Shown one piece after another: positions 26,113-35,827 of a stretch of DNA of 64,000 bases. The translations under genes and the position numbers were made by a program. The stretch is taken from positions 434,001 to 498,000 of the forward strand of contig NZ_CP150901.1 in NCBI RefSeq assembly GCF_038050405.1, written 5' to 3'. This DNA comes from Paraburkholderia sp. IMGN_8 (GTDB lineage Bacteria > Pseudomonadota > Gammaproteobacteria > Burkholderiales > Burkholderiaceae). How positions within the stretch are numbered: the first letter of the stretch is position 1; each line of letters starts with the position of its first letter. Below the pieces are notes generated by a model that saw only the letters and a list, made by a program, of their open reading frames with translations, was not told the DNA's origin and made no database searches.

Positions 26113-27606
26113 TCAGTCGAGCTTCAGCCAGGTGGTCTTCAGTTCGCAATACTGGTCGTGCGCGTAGACCGATTTATCACGGCCACCGAAGCCCGATTGC
26201 TTGAATCCGCCGAAGGGGGTCGACAGGTCGCCCTCGCCAAAACAGTTCACCGTCACCGTACCTGCCCTGATCCGAGCGGCAATCTTGTGAGCGTTGTTGA
26301 CGTTGTCGGTCCATAGCGATGCAGCCAGTCCATAACAGGTGTCGTTGGCAATCTGGACAGCCTCGTCGACGTCGGCGTATTCGATAAAGCAGACGACCGG
26401 GCCAAAGACTTCCTCGCGGGCGATGCTCATCTGCGGCGTGACGTTGTCGAAGATGGTCGGCTCGACAAACCACCCGCCGGTTTCAGTGCGCGTGGCTTTG
26501 CCGCCGCACACGAGGCGCGCTCCTTCCGCCTTCGCTTTCTCGATATGGGCGAGTACTTTTTGAAAATGCTTCTCTTCAATCAGAGAACCGAGCTTGACGT
26601 CGGGGTTGAGCGGGTCGCCAGTTTTCCATCCTTCCAGAACGGCCAGGACCTTTTCGAGCAACTCGGCTTTTGTAGTCGAAGGAACCAGAATACGGGAGCC
26701 CGCGCTGCAGTTCTCGCCCATGTTCCAGAATGCAGCAGCGACTGCCTGCTCCGCGACGGCATCCAGGTTCGCAACGTCGGGCAGAACCACTTGAGGATTC
26801 TTGCCGCCGCATTCCAGCACGACTCGCTTCAGGTTCGTGTCTGCCGAGTAATGAAGGAACCGCTTGCCGGTTTCCGTGGAGCCGGTGAAAGCAACCAGGT
26901 CGACATCCGCATGGCGGCCCAAGGCCTGGCCCGCGCTTTCACCAAAGCCGGTCACGACGCTGAGGACACCCGCGGGCACGCCGGCTTCCGTTGCGAGGTC
27001 GGCGATGCGCAGTGTGGAGAGCGACGTCTGCTCCGCTGGTTTGACAATGACGCTGTTGCCCACCGACAGCGCCGGGCCGATTTTCCAGGCAAGCATGAGC
27101 GCGGGGAAGTTCCACGGCAGCACCGCGCCCACGACGCCAATCGGTTCACGCGTAATCATGCTCACGACGCTCGCGCCCGACGGCGACAGCGCGTCGTACC
27201 GCTTGTCGGTCACTTCCGCGTGCCAGCGGATACAGGCTGCGGATTCGGGGATGTCCAGTCCCATGCATTCGCTGATCGGCTTACCCGCCTCGAGCGCTTC
27301 GAGAAGCGCCAGTTCCTCGGCGTTTTCCTCGATCAGTTGCGCGAACCGCAGAAGTACCGACTTTCGCTGCGCCGGCGCTGCCTTCCACCACACGCCGGAC
27401 TCGAACGCATCTCTCGCCGCCACGACCGCGCGGTCGACGTCTTTCGTACCGCACTTTGCGATATCGGCCAGTACTTTTCCCGTCGAAGGGTTGAGCGTCT
27501 GGAACGTCTCCTTCGACGCAGCCGGACACCGTAGCCCCGCGATAAACGCTCTTCCATCGAGTGAGAGGGCTTCAGCTTTCTGCTGCCATTCCTGATAAGT
27601 CGTCAT
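26113..27606 (-). CDS. NAD(P)-dependent aldehyde dehydrogenase (PuuC-like)
   Basis: A 497-residue aldehyde dehydrogenase. The catalytic Cys lies in NMGENCSAGSR, the general-base Glu in LECGGKNPQ, and the cofactor loop is FTGSTETGKRF; the C-terminus GGFKQSGFGGRDKSVYAHDQ is typical of the PuuC/AldA-like group that oxidises gamma-aminobutyraldehyde derivatives. With the FAD oxidase upstream it would oxidise an aldehyde released by amine oxidation, for instance a semialdehyde from a ring-opened proline analogue. It starts 17 bases after the oxidase gene ends. Confidence 0.88.
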   Translation of the reverse strand: MTTYQEWQQKAEALSLDGRAFIAGLRCPAASKETFQTLNPSTGKVLADIAKCGTKDVDRAVVAARDAFESGVWWKAAPAQRKSVLLRFAQLIEENAEELALLEALEAGKPISECMGLDIPESAACIRWHAEVTDKRYDALSPSGASVVSMITREPIGVVGAVLPWNFPALMLAWKIGPALSVGNSVIVKPAEQTSLSTLRIADLATEAGVPAGVLSVVTGFGESAGQALGRHADVDLVAFTGSTETGKRFLHYSADTNLKRVVLECGGKNPQVVLPDVANLDAVAEQAVAAAFWNMGENCSAGSRILVPSTTKAELLEKVLAVLEGWKTGDPLNPDVKLGSLIEEKHFQKVLAHIEKAKAEGARLVCGGKATRTETGGWFVEPTIFDNVTPQMSIAREEVFGPVVCFIEYADVDEAVQIANDTCYGLAASLWTDNVNNAHKIAARIRAGTVTVNCFGEGDLSTPFGGFKQSGFGGRDKSVYAHDQYCELKTTWLKLD

Positions 27607-27623
27607 GTCCTGTTCTCACAAAT

Positions 27624-28955
27624 TTAAAGTTCGGTCCCCGCCGAAATTTCCTTCATCCAGATAGCCGCTGAAACCGCTATGTCCGCAATCGGCCGGACCG
27701 GCAGCGAGCGCGGATGCGGCTGATTCAAAAGCTGGCGAATGAGTTCATTGGACTGGCCGAGTGCATATTCGGCGATGAGCTTGCCGGATGCCGACCCTCT
27801 GCTCAGACCGAGGCCATTGCATCCGATCGCCTGAAAGACGCCATCGTCTCTGCGCCCAAACAGCGCGCCATTGTTCGCGGACAGACACAACGGACCACCC
27901 CACGTGTATTCCAGCTCGACGTCTTTCAGCATCGGAAAGCGCCGGTTGAACGACCGTTGATGCATACTCTTTGCCTTCGCCAGGTCGGCTTGTGAAAGTT
28001 CGAGGCTGGGTCGAAAGGCGAAGTGGTTGCGAACGCAGATGCGGTCCGTAATCAGACGGCGAACGGTCGAGCCCATCGGGTCGGCGGGAATCAGTGCCCA
28101 TGACCGCGCACCGCCGAGCCTCTGGACTTCCTCCTTGTTCATTACCCGTGTCATGGACGCGAACGTATAGACAGGCAGCAGACCATTCGGATGCCCGCCG
28201 AAAGTCGCCGCATACGCGTTGGTGCATAGAATCACGCGCTTCGCCACGATCTTGCCGCTGTCGAAGCTCAGGACCTTCCCCTGGCGCTGGTCTTCTATTC
28301 CCTTTACCGCGCTAAGTTCGAAGATCTTCACATTCTCCGGCAACGTCGCCGCGAGACCGCGCATAAGCGCGGCGGGTTGCGCCGTACTGCAACCCGGCGT
28401 AAAGAGCGCGCCTTGATAGAAATTCGTTCCGGTCACTCTTGCAATTGCTGCCTCGTCCAGCCACTCAAAGGCTTCGTCGATGCGCGCAAGTCCTTCCGCA
28501 AAGTGGGTCAGTGCGGCGTGGCCCCTTCTGTTCACCGAAGCGTGAAACTTGCCGTCGTCCCGCCAGTCGCAATCGATGTTGTACTGCTTGACCGCTGAGC
28601 GCACATAGTCGATGCCGTGGCGTTGAAACCGAACATCGGCCTTGTCGGCTTCCACACTGCGCGAGTAGCTTTCACTGCTTATGTCGTGTGGCAAATCGAC
28701 GAAGAATCCGGAATTTCGTCCCGCTGTAGTGCGCCCGATACGGTCCGCTTCGACCAGCGCTATCGTGGCATCAGGCGCAAGCTCCGCCAGACGCCGCGCA
28801 GCACACAGCCCCGTAATACCACCGCCGACAACGACCCAGTCATATCGATGCTCGGAAGACACCGTATTGGCAGGCGAGGGCGGTGGCAGACTTTCCCACC
28901 AGCCGTTCACACCGTCTGGAGCCGGGAACCGCGCGAATTCCAGTTTCGAGGTCAT
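27624..28955 (-). CDS. FAD-dependent amine oxidoreductase (DAO family)
   Basis: A 443-residue flavoprotein of the DAO/PuuB type. The N-terminal dinucleotide motif is VVVGGGITGLCAARRLAEL, with VEADRIGRTTAGRNSGFFVD after it; the C-terminal FAD contact is AIGCNGLGLSRGSASGKLIA. It would oxidise a secondary amine or amino acid to an imine. The start at 28955 lies four bases after the DapA-family stop codon; the frame is open to 29000 but that overlaps the previous gene. In betaine or hydroxyproline pathways such enzymes remove N-methyl groups or oxidise D-hydroxyproline; which applies here is unknown. Confidence 0.88.
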   Translation of the reverse strand: MTSKLEFARFPAPDGVNGWWESLPPPSPANTVSSEHRYDWVVVGGGITGLCAARRLAELAPDATIALVEADRIGRTTAGRNSGFFVDLPHDISSESYSRSVEADKADVRFQRHGIDYVRSAVKQYNIDCDWRDDGKFHASVNRRGHAALTHFAEGLARIDEAFEWLDEAAIARVTGTNFYQGALFTPGCSTAQPAALMRGLAATLPENVKIFELSAVKGIEDQRQGKVLSFDSGKIVAKRVILCTNAYAATFGGHPNGLLPVYTFASMTRVMNKEEVQRLGGARSWALIPADPMGSTVRRLITDRICVRNHFAFRPSLELSQADLAKAKSMHQRSFNRRFPMLKDVELEYTWGGPLCLSANNGALFGRRDDGVFQAIGCNGLGLSRGSASGKLIAEYALGQSNELIRQLLNQPHPRSLPVRPIADIAVSAAIWMKEISAGTEL

Positions 28956-28959
28956 GCAT

Positions 28960-29847
28960 TTACTGCGCGCTGCGCGACATAGGTTGAACGAGTTGGCCAA
29001 ACGTGTTGCGCTCGTCTTCGGTCAGCGTGCCGAGCGGCGCGCGGGCAACACCGACAGGCATGCCGGCCAGCTCACATCCGTAGCGAACGTATTGAATGAA
29101 TTTTCCGCTGCGCTCCAGCAGTTCGAGTATTGGCAGCAGTTGCGCCATCAGCTTGCGGCCAGTTGCGAAGTCGCCTTGCTTGACGCATGCGTCGAAGAGC
29201 GCGGTGTGCGCTTCGGGCAGAAAGTTGGAAGCACCCGCAACCCAGCTCTTCGCGCCCCATACGAAGAACTCGAGCGCCTGATCGTCCATACCGCAGCTTA
29301 GTACCAGGTTGTCACGGAAATGCGTGGCGAGGTGATGCAGATGCGAAATGTCGCCGGTGCTTTCCTTCATCGCGATGAAGTTCGGCCGCTCGAGCAGCCT
29401 GGCCAGCACGCCATCGCTGATGTCCGTGCCGGTGCGAGCCGGGAAGTTGTACAGCATGATGGGCATGTCGAGGCTATCGTCCACCTTCAACATGTGGTTC
29501 AGCAGCTCTTCCTGCGTCGGCTGGGCGTAGTACGGAGCGGCGAGCAACAACGCGGACAGGCCGGCGCGCTTCGCTTCCTGACCCAGGCGAATGACTTCTT
29601 TCGTCGTGGTGGCATTAATGCCGGCAGTCAGATACGTCTTGCCGCCTGCCGCTTCGGCGACGGTGTTGAACGTCTGCACCCGTTCTTCGAAACTCAGCGC
29701 ATAGTATTCGCCCGTCGTCCCGCCGACCCCAAGGCCCGAAACGCGGCTCGCGAGATTGGCGGCATGCTTGCCGAGAAGATCATGGTCAATTTCGCCGTCC
29801 GGCTTGAACGGCGTGACCAGTGGTGTGTGTACTCCCTCGAAGCTCAT
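28960..29847 (-). CDS. DapA/NanA-family lyase or deaminase
   Basis: A 295-residue class I aldolase-fold enzyme. The Schiff-base lysine is Lys161 (AMKESTGD), the catalytic tyrosine Tyr133 (LYNFPARTG), and GGTTGEYYAL matches the substrate carboxylate loop. The family includes dihydrodipicolinate synthase, KDG/KDA dehydratases and pyrroline-4-hydroxy-2-carboxylate deaminase. Its place between an FAD amine oxidase and an aldehyde dehydrogenase matches the order of reactions in hydroxyproline breakdown (oxidase, deaminase, semialdehyde dehydrogenase). This suggests the deaminase role, but does not prove it. Confidence 0.85.
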   Translation of the reverse strand: MSFEGVHTPLVTPFKPDGEIDHDLLGKHAANLASRVSGLGVGGTTGEYYALSFEERVQTFNTVAEAAGGKTYLTAGINATTTKEVIRLGQEAKRAGLSALLLAAPYYAQPTQEELLNHMLKVDDSLDMPIMLYNFPARTGTDISDGVLARLLERPNFIAMKESTGDISHLHHLATHFRDNLVLSCGMDDQALEFFVWGAKSWVAGASNFLPEAHTALFDACVKQGDFATGRKLMAQLLPILELLERSGKFIQYVRYGCELAGMPVGVARAPLGTLTEDERNTFGQLVQPMSRSAQ

Positions 29848-29924
29848 TTTGAATTCTCTCTTGAATAAAGGTGCAAAGCGCTGCCGGGATAGCCGGCAAG
29901 AATCGTTGGCGAATCGCTGGCGGA

Positions 29925-31220
29925 TTACACGAGTGCCTCAGCATGTGAGTAAATCGGAAACTGGTTGCACAGATCTCTTACGCGGCTGCGGACCGCACGT
30001 TCGACCTGCTCATCGCCGTTGGGCTCCCGTTCGAGCGCCGACAGGACCTCCAGAATCATCTGGCCGACCTGCTCGAACTGGTCGGTATCGAAGCCTCGCG
30101 TTGTTCCAGCGGGCGTGCCGAGGCGGATTCCTGAGGTAACTGTCGGGCTTTCCGTATCGAACGGAATACCGTTCTTGTTGCAGGTGATGCCCGCACGCTC
30201 CAGCGCCTTTTCAGCCTGAGTGCCGGTTAGCCGCTTGCTGCGCAAATCGGCCAGCAACAGATGGTTGTCGGTCCCGCCAGTGACCAGGCTCAGTCCGCCC
30301 GACGTCAGGACGTTGCCGAGCGCCTGGGCGTTATGTAGAACCCGGTCGATATATGCCGTGAACTCCGGACGAAGCGCCTCGCCAAATGCGACCGCTTTCC
30401 CCGCGATGACGTGCATGAGCGGGCCACCTTGCAGGCCCGGGAATACGGCCGAATTGATTTTCTTGGCAATGTCGCCGTTGTTGGTGAGGATGAATCCGCC
30501 TCGTGGCCCACGAAGCGTCTTGTGGGTCGTGGACGTCACGACATCTGCAAACCGGACAGGGTTCTCGTGTTTACCTGTCGCGACAATCCCCGCGATGTGC
30601 GCCATGTCGACCATCAACAATGCACCCACGCTATCGGCAACTTCGCGGAATGCGGCAAAGTCCAGAGCACGTGGATAGGCCGAATAGCCCGCGATGATGA
30701 GCTTGGGGCAATGGTCCTCGGCAAGCCGACGCACTTGCTCGTAGTCGATGCGATACGTTTCGGGACTCACGCCGTACTGGACCGCGTTGAACCATTTGCC
30801 GGAAAGCGCGGGACGCGCGCCATGCGTCAGATGTCCGCCGGCATCGAGCGACATGCCCATCACCGTGTCGCCCGGTTTGACCAGCGCGAGCATCACTGCG
30901 CCATTCGCCTGGGCACCCGAATGAGGTTGCACGTTCGCGTATTCGGCATCGAACAGCGCTTTCACGCGGTCAATGGCAAGCGCTTCAATCCTGTCCACGT
31001 GCTCACAGCCGCCGTAATACCGCTTTGACGGATACCCTTCCGCGTATTTGTTGGTCAGCACGGTGCCTTGCGCTTCCATCACCGCGGCCGAGACAATGTT
31101 CTCGGAAGCGATCAGTTCAATCTGGGTTTGCTGGCGACGCAACTCCAACGCAATCTCTGATGCGATGACGGGGTCACGGCTCTGGAGAGTTTCGGCAAAA
31201 AAACGTGAGTTCTCGTTCAC
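29925..31220 (-). CDS. glyA: serine hydroxymethyltransferase
   Basis: A 431-residue PLP enzyme that exchanges one-carbon units between serine/glycine and tetrahydrofolate. The PLP lysine is Lys234 in [14 protein letters not shown], and [20 protein letters not shown] and [13 protein letters not shown] are the standard GlyA blocks. Burkholderiaceae normally have a housekeeping glyA elsewhere; this copy lies between the betaine transporter and catabolic genes, where it probably disposes of methyl groups released during demethylation. The ATG is at 31220; the transporter gene ends 91 bases upstream. Confidence 0.95.
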   Translation of the reverse strand: MNENSRFFAETLQSRDPVIASEIALELRRQQTQIELIASENIVSAAVMEAQGTVLTNKYAEGYPSKRYYGGCEHVDRIEALAIDRVKALFDAEYANVQPHSGAQANGAVMLALVKPGDTVMGMSLDAGGHLTHGARPALSGKWFNAVQYGVSPETYRIDYEQVRRLAEDHCPKLIIAGYSAYPRALDFAAFREVADSVGALLMVDMAHIAGIVATGKHENPVRFADVVTSTTHKTLRGPRGGFILTNNGDIAKKINSAVFPGLQGGPLMHVIAGKAVAFGEALRPEFTAYIDRVLHNAQALGNVLTSGGLSLVTGGTDNHLLLADLRSKRLTGTQAEKALERAGITCNKNGIPFDTESPTVTSGIRLGTPAGTTRGFDTDQFEQVGQMILEVLSALEREPNGDEQVERAVRSRVRDLCNQFPIYSHAEALV

Positions 31221-31310
31221 GTGGTCACTCCGGAATTAAATCGTGTGAGACATGTCATGCAACGCCGTGAGCGGCAATTACTCCTCCGCCCACGGCGAGA
31301 ACAACGTGAT

Positions 31311-32192
31311 TTATTGCTGCAACCAGACCTTCAGCTTTTCCGGATGCGCGTCGACGAATTTCTTCGCTGCCGTCGCATAGTCGTTCGTGGCGTTGCCCTC
31401 GAACTCGATGGCCTCGACGTCAGCGAGAGTCAGCTTGAAATGCTTGAAGAAAACGTCCGCCTGCGGAAACTTGGTGGCGAACTGTTTGGATGCGAAGGCG
31501 TGAACCTGCTCCTCGCCACCCAGCGTACCCTTGGGGTCCTTGAGATAACGCATCTGCCACTTCTGGAAGAGCCAGTGCGGGCTCCAGACCGTGGCCACAA
31601 TCCATTGCTTCGACTGATAAGCTCGCTGCACGCCTGCGAGCATGCCTGCTTCGCTCGACGATTGCAGGTTGTAGCCGTTCAGGTCGTATGCCTTGATGGT
31701 CTTTTCGGACGCCTGCATCAGACCGCCGCCGGGCTCGATACCCTGGACGGTGCCGTTCAGCTTGCTTTTGACGTCCGGTTTTTCCAGGTCGGAAATCGAC
31801 GAGAGCTGGGACTCGGGTATGTATGCCGGCACTGCCCAACCGTTCTTGCCGCCGGTATAGATGACGCTGACGTCGTCCATATCGTTCTTGTACTTCGCGT
31901 AATACGTTGCATGAGTCACCGGCAGCCAGCCACCCACCATGATGTCGAGGTCGCCGCGGGCCACGCCCTGGTACTGGATGCCGATATCGGCCTGAACAAA
32001 CTGCACCGGCTGCTTGAGGCTCGTCTCCAGAGCGTATTTGGCCACATTGGCCACGGCCAGAACGTCGGCCCAGTTGGTGACCGCCATCTTGACAGGTTCG
32101 GCCGCGACCGCCGACCCCACACAGGCAACCATCGTAACGACCGCCGACACCGCCAGTTTCGCAACAAGCGACTTCAACACATTGCTGTTCAT
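31311..32192 (-). CDS. proX: glycine betaine/proline-type ABC transporter substrate-binding protein
   Basis: A 293-residue periplasmic protein of the OpuAC/ProX type. A signal peptide (residues ~1-30, ending GSAVAAEP) is followed by KMAVTNWADVLAVANVAKY and DLDIMVGGWLPVTHATYY, with tryptophans suited to caging a quaternary ammonium group. It is the third gene of the V-W-X order and would deliver the betaine to the permease below. Confidence 0.9.
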   Translation of the reverse strand: MNSNVLKSLVAKLAVSAVVTMVACVGSAVAAEPVKMAVTNWADVLAVANVAKYALETSLKQPVQFVQADIGIQYQGVARGDLDIMVGGWLPVTHATYYAKYKNDMDDVSVIYTGGKNGWAVPAYIPESQLSSISDLEKPDVKSKLNGTVQGIEPGGGLMQASEKTIKAYDLNGYNLQSSSEAGMLAGVQRAYQSKQWIVATVWSPHWLFQKWQMRYLKDPKGTLGGEEQVHAFASKQFATKFPQADVFFKHFKLTLADVEAIEFEGNATNDYATAAKKFVDAHPEKLKVWLQQ

Positions 32193-32324
32193 ACAGTACT
32201 CCTACGTGATAATGAAATTTTCTTGAAAATTTGACGGCCGCTGCAATAGCGTGTCTGGTCTCCGAACTCCCTACTACCTACTGCCTGTGGCGATCGCACC
32301 GCATTCGCGATGCGATACTGCCGG

Positions 32325-33224
32325 TCAGGTACGCGCCGCGGCGTTTGTGCCGGCCTTTGCCGTTCCCGCGCCGGGCGTGACTCGTTTGGCCTTCTTTGCC
32401 TTCTTCGCCTTCACGCCAAAACTTTCCGTCAGGCGGTCGAGTACGATGGCAAGCAACACGACGCCGAGTCCACCTTCGAAGCCGATCCCGATGTCGAGAC
32501 GCTGAATGCCGCTCAGCACGTACTCGCCCAGTCCGCCAGCGCCGATCATCGACGCCACCACAACCATCGAAAGCGCCATCATGATGGTCTGATTCACGCC
32601 GGCCATGATTGACGGCAGCGCATTCGGCAGCTGGATTTTCCAGAGAAGCTGCATGTCCGTACTGCCGAAGGCGCGGCCTGCTTCCAGCAATTCCTCGCGC
32701 ACCTGCCGGATACCCAGAGTCGTGAGGCGCACGACTGGCGGCATGGAAAACACGATGGTGGCAATCACCGCCGGGACGCGTCCCAAGCCGAACAGGATGA
32801 CCGCAGGGATCAGATAGACGAAGGCGGGCATCGTCTGCATGAAATCGAGCAGCGAGCGCAGAATCATTTCCACCCGTTTGTTGCGAGCGCCCCAGATGCC
32901 GAGTGGCACGCCCACTACCAGGCTGAAGAAGGTCGCTGCGATAACGAGTGCCAGGGTCGAGACAGTTTGAGCCCACAGACCCATGTATTGAATGGCGAGA
33001 AGTGCAAGGCCGACGAAGACCGAAAACACGATACCGCGTCGCCACAGCGCAAATGCCACGAGGATGACGAGCATCGCAACAAACGGAATCGCGGCCAGGC
33101 CGTCCTGCAACAGTTTGATTACTGCACCCAGTGAGGCAGAGAAAGCGTCGAAGCCGCCCCGGAAATGCTGAAAGAGAAAGTTGACGCCGTCTTCTGCAAA
33201 TTTCCCGATGACTGACGAGTTCAT
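32325..33224 (-). CDS. proW: glycine betaine/proline-type ABC transporter permease
   Basis: A 299-residue inner-membrane permease with about six membrane helices and the binding-protein-dependent permease signature around EAGRAFGSTDMQLLWKIQLP. It ends in a basic Lys/Ala tail (VKAKKAKKAKRV). Its ATG overlaps the last codons of the ATPase gene (ATGA), so the two are translated together. It forms the channel of the uptake system. Confidence 0.92.
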   Translation of the reverse strand: MNSSVIGKFAEDGVNFLFQHFRGGFDAFSASLGAVIKLLQDGLAAIPFVAMLVILVAFALWRRGIVFSVFVGLALLAIQYMGLWAQTVSTLALVIAATFFSLVVGVPLGIWGARNKRVEMILRSLLDFMQTMPAFVYLIPAVILFGLGRVPAVIATIVFSMPPVVRLTTLGIRQVREELLEAGRAFGSTDMQLLWKIQLPNALPSIMAGVNQTIMMALSMVVVASMIGAGGLGEYVLSGIQRLDIGIGFEGGLGVVLLAIVLDRLTESFGVKAKKAKKAKRVTPGAGTAKAGTNAAART

Positions 33225-34510
33225 GCTGCTCTCCGTTCCATAACCTGCTTGAGTATCGTCCGGCAGGACACCACGCCCGCGAGCTTTCCGGCCGCGTCGG
33301 TGACGGGCACGTCGTGATCCTGGCTCAACGCAACGGCGGCCAGTTGATGCAAGTCCGCATCCAGCGAAACCGCATTCACATCCGGGAGCAGGGCGTCGCG
33401 TACGGGGCGCGTACCGGTCTTATGCAGAGAGGCTGGCGTGACGCAGCCCTGATATCGGCCTGATTCGTCGCAGACATAGCCACATTCGACGCCGCTATCG
33501 ATGAGCGGATTGAGGTAACGTTCCGAGGATGTGCCGACGTCGCAGGAAATGAGACCCCGGTCGATCTTTGTCATCAGGCTGGAGGCCTTGAGGAACCGGG
33601 AAACGTCGACGTTGCGGAAGAAATCCCGTACGTACGCGTCCGCGGGCGACTGGATAAGCTCCGCAGGCGTGCCGACCTGAATCAGGCAGCCATCCTTCAT
33701 GATGCCGATCCGGCCGCCAATCTTGATGGCTTCTTCGATGTCGTGTGAAATGAAGACGATTGTCCGCTGCTCTTCTTTCTGAAGCCGCAGAAGTTCGCAT
33801 TGCATTTCGAACCGGATCAGCGGGTCCAGCGCCGAGAAAGCTTCGTCCATCAGAAGCACGGCGGGATTAACGGCAAGCGCACGTGCGAGGCCTACCCGCT
33901 GCTGCATGCCGCCGGATAGCTCGCTGGGAAGCAGCTTTTCGTACGAGCCGAGACCGACTCGCGTGAGCGCGGTACGCGCGATTTCGTAGCGCTGCGCCTT
34001 CTTGATGCCGGTAACTTCCAGTCCGTACGCGATGTTGTCGAGGACCGTGCGGTTCGGCAGAAGCGCGAATGACTGGAACACCATCGCCATCTTCTTGCGG
34101 CGCACATCACGTAATTCCAACGTAGACATGGGCGCAATGTCGCGGCCTTCGAGAATGACTTGGCCGGACGTCGGCTCGATCAGCCGGTTGAGCAGTCGAA
34201 CCAGCGTTGACTTGCCGGAACCCGAGAGGCCCATGACAACAAAGATCTCGCCCGCCTTAACGCTGAGGCTGACGTCGTTGACTGCCACCATGTTGCCGGT
34301 CTGCTCGAAAATCTCGTTGCGGCCAAGACCTTGCTTTATCAGCTCCGCGGCACGCTCGGGCTTGGGCCCGAAGATTTTCGACAGATTTTTAACCGTAAGA
34401 ATGCCGGTTCCGGAAACCGCGACACGTTCGGCTGCCGCTGCAACGTCTTTCGCTTCCATTGTGCCCGGGCTCAACATAACTCCCGGCGCAAATGTCAGGT
34501 TAGGGTTCAT
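33221..34510 (-). CDS. proV: glycine betaine/proline-type ABC transporter ATPase with CBS domains
   Basis: A 429-residue ATPase. Walker A is GLSGSGKST, the signature LSGGMQQRVGLARAL, Walker B AVLLMDEAFSALD, and the switch His follows in VFISHDIEEA. The C-terminal ~130 residues form a CBS-pair region as in ProV/OpuA, where it senses ionic strength. An N-terminal ~35-residue extension precedes the ProV-type start. As the first gene of the ~15-kb minus-strand locus it should be preceded by the main promoter (34.5-34.75 kb). Confidence 0.93.
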   Translation of the reverse strand: MNPNLTFAPGVMLSPGTMEAKDVAAAAERVAVSGTGILTVKNLSKIFGPKPERAAELIKQGLGRNEIFEQTGNMVAVNDVSLSVKAGEIFVVMGLSGSGKSTLVRLLNRLIEPTSGQVILEGRDIAPMSTLELRDVRRKKMAMVFQSFALLPNRTVLDNIAYGLEVTGIKKAQRYEIARTALTRVGLGSYEKLLPSELSGGMQQRVGLARALAVNPAVLLMDEAFSALDPLIRFEMQCELLRLQKEEQRTIVFISHDIEEAIKIGGRIGIMKDGCLIQVGTPAELIQSPADAYVRDFFRNVDVSRFLKASSLMTKIDRGLISCDVGTSSERYLNPLIDSGVECGYVCDESGRYQGCVTPASLHKTGTRPVRDALLPDVNAVSLDADLHQLAAVALSQDHDVPVTDAAGKLAGVVSCRTILKQVMERRAA

Positions 34511-34753
34511 TCTGTCTTCCCAACTGGCGAGTTCAAGAAATCAAGCCCGCGACCTCGTCTTTCAGACTCACCCCACACTTGGGGCCAGGATCGCGTCTGA
34601 CTGAACATCCCCGGCAAGCTTCAGCACGCAACGGGATACCGCTGTCGAATATGAAAGCTGCAAGGCAGCCGGGCGAACAGCAAAAGATGATTCGTCGCAT
34701 AAAAGAAGAAATATGTCGACCGAGTGCTGCCCGCCTCCGCTTGATGCATGAGG

Positions 34754-35062
34754 TGCAGCGTATCAAGCCAATTTGATCGATCCAGCTACATTTTCTGCCA
34801 GCTTTTCCCTACTTTTGGTAATGCAAGGCCGAGTGTGTCGTGGTGGACGAAGAGGCGCTTCAGCCAGAAGTTCCGCGCAACGTCAGCTTCATCAGGGGTT
34901 TATAGAAAAAAGCGGAGTTTCAGCCAGGTCTTTGAATATTTAACGAGGAACCCTGTTATAGGGAATGTCCTAGGCTCAGTGAAATGCTTCGCATAACCAA
35001 AAGTAGGGCAAAGCATGCAGAGAACGTAGCTGGATATGACAATTTGGCTTGATATGCTCCGA
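34754..35062. repeat. inverted-repeat (MITE-like) element of about 300 bp
   Basis: Arms 34761-34829 and 34986-35054 are inverted repeats of 69 bases with about 83% identity (outer end TATCAAGCCAA, inner end TTTTGGT-ATGC-A-GC). The ~155 bases between them hold TTATAGGGAATGTCC (34956-34970) and no gene. A related left arm and the same inner word recur at 37132-37357. This looks like a non-autonomous mobile element or a pair of insertion sequence ends; no transposase is left. It lies between proV and a porin remnant. Confidence 0.6.
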
Positions 35063-35266
35063 TCCGCATATGACCGGGTGCGCCTTGACGTTGTCATGAC
35101 CGGTCGGAGGCTAAGCCGATACGTCCTGCACCTGACTGCGTGAGTCTTGCACGTCCAGGCGCGAGCAACAACGTCTTTTCGCACCAGCGCTTGCGCATTC
35201 TTGACACCAATCTTTGGCGTTTGTACCCAGGCCTGATATTCGGAGACCTTTTGACCTGGGTAAAAG

Positions 35267-35629
35267 ATGCGCAACAACCATTTGACGGAAGAAGTGTCTT
35301 TGGCGGAGCAATGCCGGATCAACAACTTCGAAGTCAACGCGAAGTACCAGTTCACTCCGGCGTTCTATGTCGGGGCCGAATACAGCTACACGCGAACAAG
35401 CTTCAATGCGACGAGCGGATCGCTGCACCCGAACTACCAGTCGGTCGGCCTGATGGCTGACTACAACCTGTCGAAGCGCACGGACATCTATGCTCAGGGT
35501 GTGTATCAGCACGTGGGCGGTGACAAGACCGGTACGGTTCTCGACTCCGCCTATGTTCCGGGCGCCGCCGACTTGTCGTCGACAAACTCGCAATTCGTCT
35601 TGCGGGTCGCACTGCGCCACAAGTTCTGA
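35267..35629 (+). pseudogene. Gram-negative porin remnant (C-terminal part)
   Basis: The last ~105 codons are unmistakably the C-terminus of a Burkholderia OmpC-type trimeric porin: FEVNAKYQFTPAFYVGAEYS, LMADYNLSKRTDIYAQGVYQ and the terminal strand FVLRVALRHKF with the C-terminal Phe needed for BAM assembly. The first two thirds, including the signal peptide, are missing, and DNA upstream of ~35320 is unrelated. The inverted-repeat element 200 bases upstream may have caused the loss. Confidence 0.85.
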
Positions 35630-35827
35630 GCGGGATGACCAGTCCCTGCTATTAGCGGTCCAGCAATGAAGGGACGGTGCACTCGTGTCGAACGGCACGA
35701 GTGCACCTGGGCAGGACCGGTACCGGGATTGCAGCGCATCCGGGATTCGGGCGGCGGCGCGGCTGTGATGAGGTCGATGCCGGAGTCCTTATACGCCCGG
35801 CTCAACCACAACCGCTCAGCAAGTCAC

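Noticed and set aside
35224..35262. TACCCAGG/CCTGGGTA inverted repeat as an operator or attachment site
   Set aside because: The arms are only eight bases and lie in the scrambled region in front of the porin remnant; no gene depends on it.
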